Positions 1-7,654 of a DNA stretch of 64,000 nt are shown here, piece after piece (position 1 is the first letter of the stretch; every line of letters starts with the position of its first letter). Source of the DNA: JACCWM01 sp040393065 (lineage in GTDB: Bacteria > Myxococcota_A > Bradymonadia > Bradymonadales > Bradymonadaceae); assembly GCA_040393065.1 (NCBI GenBank), contig JBEBUW010000006.1:19862-83861 (forward strand), given 5' to 3'. Position numbers and translations under genes: made by a program. A model generated the notes under the pieces. The model did no database searches and was not told the origin of the DNA. It worked only from the letters and a program-made list of their open reading frames with translations.

Positions 1-351
1 TGTTGATGGGATGGACTCAACCTTGCTTCAAAGGGGCCGCCTCTGATTAGAGGCGGAAGGTGGAAAAACCGGCGGGTGCCGGAGTTGTCAGTGGAAGCTT
101 CAAAGGGGCCGCCTCTGATTAGAGGCGGAAGGAGAAGAACACATGTTGAATCTTAAAGCAAGAATGGAGCTTCAAAGGGGCCGCCTCTGATTAGAGGCGG
201 AAGGAAACACGTCATCGGCGGCAATATCACACAGGATGCGTGGCTTCAAAGGGGCCGCCTCTGATTAGAGGCGGAAGGCGGGTAGTCCGTTCGTCGGTTC
301 CAAAACCTCGAACTCGCTTCAAAGGGGCCGCCTCTGATTAGAGGCGGAAGG
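1..351 (-). CRISPR. CRISPR array, leader-proximal end (truncated by window start)
   Basis: Five identical 36-bp repeats lie at 25-60, 97-132, 169-204, 243-278 and 316-351, with spacers of 36, 36, 38 and 37 bp; bases 1-24 belong to a further spacer. Each repeat holds a perfect hairpin with arms CCGCCTCT and AGAGGCGG around a GATT loop. The cas genes are all on the minus strand and the minus-strand repeat ends in TTTGAAGC, which looks like a crRNA 5' handle, so transcription is most likely leftward and 316-351 is the newest, leader-side repeat. No degeneracy is seen in any repeat, as expected near a leader. The true array length is unknown because it leaves the window. Confidence 0.97.
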
Positions 352-576
352 GGCACTGCCTGAATCCGTTGTGAAAACAGGCTTTTAGGGAGCTGATTTC
401 GAGCGTGAGCGAAATATGGTAGATGCGACCTGTAAAATGTAGCATTGTTGGGAGGTTTGGTGGGTGTTAATGTGTTTTGTTTCAATGGCTTAGGCTGGTT
501 TCGAGCGTCTCCCTGGTTTTGCGCGTCATGTCGACGCTCGCCGAGCGATTCAATGAATCTATGATAGCATAATACT
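352..576 (-). promoter_or_regulatory. CRISPR leader region
   Basis: This 225-bp gene-free stretch lies between the cas2 stop and the first repeat and is richer in T/G and A/T runs than the flanking genes. Position alone marks it as the leader: downstream of cas2 and adjacent to undegenerate repeats. No convincing -35/-10 pair was picked out. It should carry the array promoter and the integration signals read by Cas1-Cas2. Confidence 0.6.
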
Positions 577-864
577 CTAAAAGATAAAGGCGTGTCGTTC
601 GGGATGCGTGTAGGGTAAGCCCAGAGATAGGACGGATTGACGGGCGCGACCGTCGTAAGGACCGAGGTCAAAAAAGAGAATTTGGTCCTGGGTTTTATGG
701 ATGAACTCGTCGAGTCCGGCGTAGAGTTCGGCCAGGTCGCGGGGGCTGAGTTCGCATCGAAATACGGAGTATTGAATGTGATTGCCCCATCGGCGCATGT
801 ATTGAAAAACTTTGCGCAGGCGCTTCGCGTCGCAGATGTCATAGGTGACGATATAAACGTTCAT
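577..864 (-). CDS. cas2: CRISPR-associated endonuclease Cas2
   Basis: A 95-residue protein of normal Cas2 length. The ferredoxin-like fold starts MNVYIVTYDICDAKR, with the conserved Asp after the first strand (Y-D), and an arginine-rich helix RLRKVFQYMRRWG follows. Cas2 dimers bridge two Cas1 dimers in the spacer-integration complex. The ATG at 864 was chosen because AGGAG lies a few bases upstream and the family starts at this Met; an upstream in-frame extension adds only five residues. It is the last gene of the cas operon, 34 bp after cas4-cas1 and next to the leader. Confidence 0.96.
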   Translation of the reverse strand: MNVYIVTYDICDAKRLRKVFQYMRRWGNHIQYSVFRCELSPRDLAELYAGLDEFIHKTQDQILFFDLGPYDGRARQSVLSLGLPYTHPERHAFIF

Positions 865-898
865 TGAGACTCCTATCAAATATTGTGGTTGGGCGCGA

Positions 899-2701
899 TT
901 AGCGGGTGCGAAATGAGGGCATTGTATCGAGTTCTCCTGTCAGAACGCGGGTAAGTAGTCGTGCCTGGACGTGAAGGACGCGGCGATAGGAGATGCGGTA
1001 GCCAAAAATTGGATGTGTGACGAGCTCATCCATGCGGCGTTCATAGGATTGAATGAGTTTCTTGCGAGCCTGCGGTTTCATGGTGACGGCCTGGCCAGTG
1101 TAGGTAAAGTCATCGGCCTTGATCCAGCCGCGGCGAATCATCGTTAAAACGGAAGAATCGACGATGAGAGGTCTGTAAGGTTCCATAAGATCAAGCGCCA
1201 TGGATGGCCGCCCATGGTGTGGCGTATGGAAAACACCTAAGAAAGGATCGAGTCCGCAGGCAGAGGCGGCCAGTGTGCAATCTTTGGCAAGCAGCGCATA
1301 ACCAAAGGAGAGCAGTGCATTGGTAGGATCTCGGGGAGGTCGTCGTGACCGTCCGTTCATGGCAAACACGGCATCGGATTCGGCTAGAAACGAACTGTAA
1401 ACACGCCAGAAAATCCGTGCGGCCGTGCCTTCCAGGCCAAGCAATGATTCGGCGGAAGTTGCCTCTTCAGCGCTCTTTCGGAGTCTGTCTAAATCGTCCA
1501 GTTCTCGGGCGAGCGAAGGGGTGTTCGCTTCGGAGAAGGATGTTGAACCGTGGATTTCTGCTTCGTTGTTTGCGGTGACGTTTCGGCGTAAAAGCGTGCG
1601 CGCATTGGCGATCTTATCGGCGATTAACACACGTGCGATCTCCAGAGCTCTGGGCGTTTCGTGTGTTTTAAATTGCGCGATGCGAATTTGAACCTGGCGG
1701 CTGCCGAATCCATCGGTGCGCCCATAAAACCAGCCAGAGCTGGAGAAAAAAGAAAGCGGAATATCGTTTCGCAAGCATGCCTGGATTGCTTGTGTAGTGA
1801 TCTGGATGGCACCCATCAAATTGACCTGGCTGATTTGACCCAAACCGACTTCCTGCTCGGTTTCAGAGGAGTCTTTTCTTGGCGTTATTTTCAGGCAATG
1901 AGCACTGAGTCCGATTCGTGTGCCAGCTTCTTGAATGTAAAGTGGCAAAGCGTCGTCACGAGGAGAAAATACACGACGAACCGGCTGAAGTGCGTTTTCA
2001 GGCTGGTTTTCCAGGAGAAGTTCGGATTCTGATGATAAGTGACAGTGCCCGAGTGCATTGACTTCGTCGGGCTGGCAGATTGCATGAAGAGAGCAGCCAA
2101 AACATTTTGGATCATCGAGCAGCGGTGGTGTTGGAGCGGTTGTATATAAGCACTGGCGGGCTTGTTCAGTGGCTGTGAGTGCTTCTTGAATGAGCTCATC
2201 GCTGAGTTCACAAACTACGCGTTTGCGAGCGCTGTGATACCAGGCGGCAAATCGAGTGACATCATAGCCGTGGGCGCGAAGCAGCAGAGCTTGCAGTGTG
2301 AGTTGAACACGGTCAGGCTTCCAGAGCGTGTTACCAGCATCAGGTTTGCCCTTTTTGGTATCGACCGGCATGACCTGGTTGGGAAGTTCTTCGGGTATAA
2401 TGTGATCAATCATCGCACTTACGCCGATTTCTGGATGCGAGAGCCATAGCGAACGTGCGTGCCATCCAGCGGCTACAGCCATACTTTTTGGAGCGTTGTT
2501 GTCGTCGTTGTCGTTGTTATCTCGTTGCGGAGCGTCGATGTTGCCGCCGGGGTGATCTACGCGTTTATGCACGCGCCGCCCTTCGATGGTATGTTCATTA
2601 TCGGTGAATTCACCGGCCACCTGTTCAAGCCAAAATAAGCGAGGGCAAAATACATAGGTGTTGACGCCGCGTGCGGTAACGTACTGGTCTTCCTTGAACA
2701 T
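899..2701 (-). CDS. cas4-cas1: Cas4-Cas1 fusion protein (spacer acquisition, type I-G)
   Basis: A 600-residue fusion. The N-terminal Cas4 nuclease part has Cys19 (VFCPRLFWLE), RecB-type residues in GRRVHKRVD (His45), an Asp near 99, the PVDTKKGK motif near 112-119, and the C-terminal iron-sulfur cysteines C200-x2-C203-x5-C209. The Cas1 part (about 250-600) has NALLSFGYALLAKD (metal ligand Asp474 where many Cas1 have Glu), the histidine of FHTPHHGRPS (His492) and ALDLMEPYRP. In type I-G systems the fused Cas4 trims prespacers and checks the PAM before Cas1-Cas2 integrate them. The start is uncertain: the ATG at 2701 fits family N-termini and has AGGGGGA upstream; a TTG at 2812 would add 37 residues and leave only 24 bp after csb2. 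Confidence 0.95.
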   Translation of the reverse strand: MFKEDQYVTARGVNTYVFCPRLFWLEQVAGEFTDNEHTIEGRRVHKRVDHPGGNIDAPQRDNNDNDDNNAPKSMAVAAGWHARSLWLSHPEIGVSAMIDHIIPEELPNQVMPVDTKKGKPDAGNTLWKPDRVQLTLQALLLRAHGYDVTRFAAWYHSARKRVVCELSDELIQEALTATEQARQCLYTTAPTPPLLDDPKCFGCSLHAICQPDEVNALGHCHLSSESELLLENQPENALQPVRRVFSPRDDALPLYIQEAGTRIGLSAHCLKITPRKDSSETEQEVGLGQISQVNLMGAIQITTQAIQACLRNDIPLSFFSSSGWFYGRTDGFGSRQVQIRIAQFKTHETPRALEIARVLIADKIANARTLLRRNVTANNEAEIHGSTSFSEANTPSLARELDDLDRLRKSAEEATSAESLLGLEGTAARIFWRVYSSFLAESDAVFAMNGRSRRPPRDPTNALLSFGYALLAKDCTLAASACGLDPFLGVFHTPHHGRPSMALDLMEPYRPLIVDSSVLTMIRRGWIKADDFTYTGQAVTMKPQARKKLIQSYERRMDELVTHPIFGYRISYRRVLHVQARLLTRVLTGELDTMPSFRTR

Positions 2702-2836
2702 GGCTGCTTCCCCCTGAGTGGGTGCGTATAAAACGACGGGTTGGGATGAAAATATGTGCATTCCGGTGGGTTTCATACCACCGGAAAACACGATCCTATG
2801 GGGTTTTGTCAAAGATTCTTGTAATCATGGAAGAGG

Positions 2837-4441
2837 TTACAATGGAGAAATAGCTTTGAATAGCCCCAGACCAAAGTGAGCGCCGTAGCCCAGAGCCAGG
2901 GGACCTTGAATGGGCGATTGGAAAACGATTTCAAAGCCATGACCAGTGGCGTTGCTGGCGCGTCTGCCGCCACCGGATTGGCGGTCGATGCGAAACTCGA
3001 GCCAGCCAGTTTCTTTGCCTGCAAGGTTTACGGTGTTGAGGGGACTAATTTTGAGCGGATGGGGAAAGCCTTGTACCCGGAGCAGGCGGAGTAATTCGTG
3101 CTGTGGGGAGTCGATTTGCAGGCCGTTTTCATCGAGTTTGGGACGGCCATCCTTGTATCTTTTGGGGTGGCGCGTGGGGATAAAAGGCGTAGAGGAGCGC
3201 CAGTGAGTAGAGCTGGCGAGCAGCGGTGATTGGGCGGCGCGCTTATCGTGTCCGCCGACGTCCTCGGGCCGGCCAAGGCTGAGTAAGACGAGCTGGATAT
3301 TATGTCCGCCGTGCCCCCAAATACCTCGTTTTTGGAGGCCATGAAATGCCTGGATAGCGGTTGCATCAAATCCCATCGGGGCATGGATGGTCACGTGGGT
3401 GATTTTTCCGCTACTATCGTTGGCTTCGCATAAAATATAGGCGTGGCTGTGATCTGCCAGACGATTTCCGTCGGCATCGCGGCCGCTGAAAACCGGGGCG
3501 CCGTCGCTGTGGCTCAGCAGGCCTTTTCGAATACGATCGGTGACGGAAATGGTATCGATGAGTCGTGGCAAAACATTGCTGCTGATAGAGAAATACGCCG
3601 TGGTCGGCAGATTCTTATTCATAGACTGAATACGTGCGCTGGTGGCGCGCGTGAGAAGTTGAGGCCGGGCGTAATCCGTCCATTCGCTGGCCGGCGGACG
3701 GCTCCAACCTTGTTTTTTTAAGTCGCCCGTCGAAGCTTCAAGCGCATCGATAAGGGTTTCCGGCAGTTTTCCGTTGATTTCTTTCTTATTTGCGGTCGAA
3801 AGTGTCGGTTTTTTGCCAAGATTGGTCAGTTCTCCGATCTTGCGCGTGGTTAAATCCTGGTACTGTTGCGTGCGCCATGCTTGAAATTTCTGCGCTGGCA
3901 TGGCTCTGAGAACGCGGGTTCGTTCCATGCCGGCCGGCGTCGGATCTTGCTGAGAAAGTGGAAATGCGTTGGGTTTAAGGTCTTTGATTTCTTCGGCATC
4001 GACCAGACGCAGCGCTACCCAGGATTCTGCACGTCCGAGATAGCCGATACGTTGCACAACTTGAGCAATTGCATCGTGTTGTGCCCGGGACAGCTCGGCG
4101 TCAGGCCACCATACGTAGGCTGGCAGTGAAGTGTCGACATCGAGAAATGTATCGAAAATCAGTGAAGTCGAACCTTTATAAACGGGCATATAATGCCGCG
4201 TGTGCGCGGATGTAGCGGCGGGCAGCCGGTAGGACGGCAAAGTTTCGGCGAGCTTTTCGAGCGCGCTGTTTAGATCCTCACGGTTGATGTCGTTGTGGTT
4301 TTTCAGGTGATATGTGGCCAGAAAAGCACGGAAAATGCGCCACGGCGCTGGCGGCCACTCGACCACGCCCTCATTGACCTGGCGATCCCAGGGCGTGGCG
4401 TGAAAACGCCGGGTTAAAAATTCGATACGTAGTGCAAGCAT
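2837..4441 (-). CDS. csb2: Csb2, Cas5-Cas6 fusion of type I-G (GSU0054-like)
   Basis: A 534-residue RAMP protein. The N-terminus MLALRIEFLTRRFHATPWD followed by VEWPPAPWRIFRAF is characteristic of the GSU0054/Csb2 family, in which a Cas5-like half is fused to a Cas6-like half. The C-terminus has a glycine-rich loop ALGYGAHFGLGLF typical of Cas6 RAMPs. Expected role: cut the repeat hairpin to make crRNA, stay on the crRNA and cap the Cascade foot. The ATG at 4441 has GAGGT upstream and follows the csb1 stop by 21 bp, so it is in the operon. The catalytic residue could not be assigned by eye. Confidence 0.93.
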   Translation of the reverse strand: MLALRIEFLTRRFHATPWDRQVNEGVVEWPPAPWRIFRAFLATYHLKNHNDINREDLNSALEKLAETLPSYRLPAATSAHTRHYMPVYKGSTSLIFDTFLDVDTSLPAYVWWPDAELSRAQHDAIAQVVQRIGYLGRAESWVALRLVDAEEIKDLKPNAFPLSQQDPTPAGMERTRVLRAMPAQKFQAWRTQQYQDLTTRKIGELTNLGKKPTLSTANKKEINGKLPETLIDALEASTGDLKKQGWSRPPASEWTDYARPQLLTRATSARIQSMNKNLPTTAYFSISSNVLPRLIDTISVTDRIRKGLLSHSDGAPVFSGRDADGNRLADHSHAYILCEANDSSGKITHVTIHAPMGFDATAIQAFHGLQKRGIWGHGGHNIQLVLLSLGRPEDVGGHDKRAAQSPLLASSTHWRSSTPFIPTRHPKRYKDGRPKLDENGLQIDSPQHELLRLLRVQGFPHPLKISPLNTVNLAGKETGWLEFRIDRQSGGGRRASNATGHGFEIVFQSPIQGPLALGYGAHFGLGLFKAISPL

Positions 4442-4462
4442 CGGAAACCTCGCGTGAAAAAC

Positions 4463-5404
4463 TCATGCCTTGTAGATGACTTCGGTGATGGCGGGGCTTG
4501 CAAACGAATTGCGGCAGGCGGCGATCAGGGAAGGTAGGGTTTCGCTCAATTCTCCCAGCGAAGGCACCTGAAAATTACTTGGACGGCGAATCTGCAGCTC
4601 GCCGACGGGTTCCAGGTCGCAGGCTGTGCGCAGGCGAAGGCCGCCATGTAGTAGCGCCTGGATTTTGAAGAGCGACACGGCAATCAGTAGGTTTTCGGCA
4701 TCCAGGCCCAGGCCATATCCGCGGATCTGGGCAAGGTCGAGGTTGAAATATGCTTTGATGTTTCCGGTGAATTCGTTGCGGTGGAAGGGGACGTTACCAA
4801 AGCCTTTTTTGGTATCACCGGAAGGATCGACGCGATCGTTTTTGACGCCGCCGCTGGCTGCAATCGTGACGTTTTCGGCCTCAATAAAGGACGACAACAC
4901 GCGTGGTAAGCGCAAGCGGCCGCCTGCCAGATCGCTTTTGGCCAGAAAAATACCGTGGATCAGGCTGTTTACATCGTATTTGAACAGGGTGTTGGCAAAA
5001 TCGCGCAGATTGACTGCACCCTTTTCGAGAGAGGCAACCTCGCTTTTGAGCGTATTGAAAAAGCTTTTGTCTTTGCCTTCGAGGATATACGGGCTGTTCA
5101 GGCGATGTGATTCGAGCAGGGAATTGGTGAGTGGTGCGCCGTCTTCGGTTTTGACATTTACGTAGGACAGCCCGCGCAAGGGCTGAACCAGGTCTTGTGC
5201 GGCTTCATCCCAGCAAATTGCTTCCAGGCGATTGGCCATACTCTGTGCGGATTCGACCAGCAGCATCGAGGAACCATCATAAAGCTGGTATTCGGCAGCG
5301 CCCAGATCGGGAAATCCGGTTGGCTGAAAGCGCGTGCCCTGGACCGGGCGCAGTTCCACGTCGATTAGCAGGCGAGGGGCATTGGCAAGGGCGTTGAAAT
5401 TCAT
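4463..5404 (-). CDS. csb1: Csb1, Cas7 backbone subunit of type I-G (GSU0053-like)
   Basis: A 313-residue protein matching the GSU0053/Csb1 family in length and N-terminal pattern (LLIDVELRPVQGTRFQPTGFP, then the ESAQSMANRLE segment). It is the Cas7-type RAMP that polymerises along the crRNA spacer in the surveillance complex. The ATG at 5404 is preceded by GGAG at about 7 nt. It lies 42 bp after csx17 and 21 bp before csb2, both on the same strand, so co-transcription is expected. Confidence 0.93.
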   Translation of the reverse strand: MNFNALANAPRLLIDVELRPVQGTRFQPTGFPDLGAAEYQLYDGSSMLLVESAQSMANRLEAICWDEAAQDLVQPLRGLSYVNVKTEDGAPLTNSLLESHRLNSPYILEGKDKSFFNTLKSEVASLEKGAVNLRDFANTLFKYDVNSLIHGIFLAKSDLAGGRLRLPRVLSSFIEAENVTIAASGGVKNDRVDPSGDTKKGFGNVPFHRNEFTGNIKAYFNLDLAQIRGYGLGLDAENLLIAVSLFKIQALLHGGLRLRTACDLEPVGELQIRRPSNFQVPSLGELSETLPSLIAACRNSFASPAITEVIYKA

Positions 5405-5446
5405 GAGAAACTCCGTTGTTTTGTGATCAAGGGGTGTATGAAAAAA

Positions 5447-7654
5447 CTAAAAAACAGGTGTATTGTTTGTAAGTGATTCACTGATATCAGCGTTGGAATC
5501 GCTTTCGGGCCGAAGAACAGCCTCACGCAAAGAGGCAAGGCTTTTCTGGGAGAGCGGAAAGAGCAAAGCAGCCGCCGCGCGTTGCACTACCACTCCGCGA
5601 AGCGGTGCGACGTCGACTGCCGGCACAAGTCCGCTGGCTCGCAGTCGTCTGGCAGCTTGTTGCGTTGCGCGCGGCCCATCGCCACTGGCAGCCTGCCGAT
5701 GAATTGCCGGGACGATGGGGATTTTGATGTCGTCTGTATCCGTACTTTTTGAAGAGCCAGGAAAGCAGAGTTTCAGCAGTGCAAATGCAGCGCCCGGAAG
5801 CGGTCTTGGACCACTGGCGCGGGCGAGAGGCATGCCGTGAACTGCGGGCCAATCCAGCAGAATCATCGCCCAGATCAGGCGTTGCAAATGTGAGTCATCC
5901 ACCTGGCCATGAATAAAAGCGCTGACGTCGCGCAAATCCGCCTGCACGCGGCTCTGGTCTGGATAGCTCGACTCGCCAGATTGCACTGCGCGGATCAGGC
6001 GTCTGCTGAAGATTTTGTTGAGGCTGTTTATCAGGTTTCCATCGTGCCAGACGATGTCGCGGCTGAGGTTGTCTTGCCAGTTTACGCGGAGGCCGCCATT
6101 CTTTTTTACCCGGGTTGAAACCGGTTCCAGATGCGCGCGAAATGCTAAGGCATCTGTCCCCAATCTTGCATAAACAGATGCAAGGCTTGCCGCCAGCCGT
6201 AGCTCTGCGGAACCGTCGTCAGCGGCTTGGAGCCAGCGCTGACTTAAGGGAGGAATGGGGCGAAGAAACGCTTCCTGGGTCCATTTGAACGAACTGGCCA
6301 TTGCTTTTTCGCATTCTCCAAGAGCGATCAAAACGGCCTGTACGCGACGCGGTCCGCTGGACTGGCAGAGTGCAAAAATAGCTTCTTCGAGGTTGTGAAG
6401 CGTGCGCCTGAGCGAAGCGGGTGCTTTGTCGCTGCCAGCTTTGTAGCGAAAATCATTCAGCCAGCCATCGATTTCCATCAAGAGATTGACTTCCGGGCGT
6501 TTGGAAACTGTCAGGCGGTTGAGCGGAACGGCGAAGAATGCGCGGCCATTTCGTTCCTGAAGGCCATAGCGTTGGAATGCTGATAAACCGCGATCTACAC
6601 CGAGCGCAGAGATTGCCCGTGCAAAGTCGACGCCATCGCGTGCCGGGCGTTTACCGAGACGCACGCGGCCTTCGCTCATCAGCGTGCTGATTTCTGCGTT
6701 GGAGGCGGCGCGTTCCCAGAGTGGAACCCATAGTTCTGCACGTGAACCCGGCTCATCACTTGCTGCGGCGCTTCCATAACCGACTGCGGAGGCACGCACG
6801 CTGAATGGCGCGCTCATTGCACCTGAAACAGCAGATTCCAGCTGTTTGACGGAGGCGGCTGCAAAAGAAAGCGAGCCTTCAATCATGAAGATGAAATCCC
6901 AGGGATTGGTCAAAGAGTCCGAGGTAAACCCGGATGTTGCGTTCGGGCCGCCAGCCGCTTGCGGGAAAAACTGTCCTATTGCTGCGGCTTTCGACAATTC
7001 CGAGTGATTTTCATCGAATAAGGCGGTTTGCAGCCATGCTCTGCTTAAAGGTTGTGCGTTGCCGGTTTGAAGATCAATAACGTCAGCGATTCGCTGCATA
7101 AAGTTATTGATAAAGTCGAGGCGGCCGTCGTTTCCACCGGTTCCAAGAATCGGCGGAAACCGCGTGCCGCCTTCGGTCAGGACGATGGCGGCATCGAGCC
7201 AAGGCAAAAACGTATCGGAAAGATTGCTTCGTAACGCGCTCAAAAAACGATCTTTTTCGCCTTTTTCGGCCGTCGACATTTTGTCCTGATAGCCGAGTCT
7301 TCTCATCAGGTTAAAGGTTTGGTCAATGACTTCACGATAGCTTTCAAGCCGTGTGGTTGTACTGTTCTGAATCGCGACCACCGGTGCAGCAGGTCCGCTC
7401 AGATCGAAGCCACCGCCGCCATTCCAGGGCGTAACAGCCGGGGTGGGGCGATATTCTTCGAGGAAAAACTCGAGGAGTTCTTCGCGAGTAAGACGGGTTT
7501 CGAGCACAAAAGTATCTTGTTTCCAGTAGCCTCGCGCTGTGGCGTCTTTTTGTTCGGAAACCAGGCGCAGCACGGCCAGTGCTTTGAGGTAATGGGCGAG
7601 CGGCGTGGGTGCGCAGCCCTGGAGATAGTGGGTTTGGCGCGCGGCGTCAGACAT
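5447..7654 (-). CDS. csx17: Csx17, large subunit (Cas8) of type I-G Cascade
   Basis: A 735-residue protein. The N-terminus (HYLQGCAPTPLAHYLKALAVLRLVSEQ) and the next segment TPWNGGGGF match Csx17, the signature large subunit of type I-G (old I-U). It should recognise the PAM and recruit Cas3. The ATG at 7654 is chosen because AAGGAG sits 6 nt upstream; an upstream extension of 29 residues would lie inside cas3. Start and cas3 stop overlap by 8 bp (ATGTCTGA), which suggests translational coupling. Confidence 0.93.
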   Translation of the reverse strand: MSDAARQTHYLQGCAPTPLAHYLKALAVLRLVSEQKDATARGYWKQDTFVLETRLTREELLEFFLEEYRPTPAVTPWNGGGGFDLSGPAAPVVAIQNSTTTRLESYREVIDQTFNLMRRLGYQDKMSTAEKGEKDRFLSALRSNLSDTFLPWLDAAIVLTEGGTRFPPILGTGGNDGRLDFINNFMQRIADVIDLQTGNAQPLSRAWLQTALFDENHSELSKAAAIGQFFPQAAGGPNATSGFTSDSLTNPWDFIFMIEGSLSFAAASVKQLESAVSGAMSAPFSVRASAVGYGSAAASDEPGSRAELWVPLWERAASNAEISTLMSEGRVRLGKRPARDGVDFARAISALGVDRGLSAFQRYGLQERNGRAFFAVPLNRLTVSKRPEVNLLMEIDGWLNDFRYKAGSDKAPASLRRTLHNLEEAIFALCQSSGPRRVQAVLIALGECEKAMASSFKWTQEAFLRPIPPLSQRWLQAADDGSAELRLAASLASVYARLGTDALAFRAHLEPVSTRVKKNGGLRVNWQDNLSRDIVWHDGNLINSLNKIFSRRLIRAVQSGESSYPDQSRVQADLRDVSAFIHGQVDDSHLQRLIWAMILLDWPAVHGMPLARASGPRPLPGAAFALLKLCFPGSSKSTDTDDIKIPIVPAIHRQAASGDGPRATQQAARRLRASGLVPAVDVAPLRGVVVQRAAAALLFPLSQKSLASLREAVLRPESDSNADISESLTNNTPVF

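Noticed and set aside
899..2701. Possible inactive Cas1 because Asp replaces Glu in NALLSFGYALLAKD
   Set aside because: Asp at this position is found in several active Cas1 groups as far as I recall, and the His and following acidic motif are intact.
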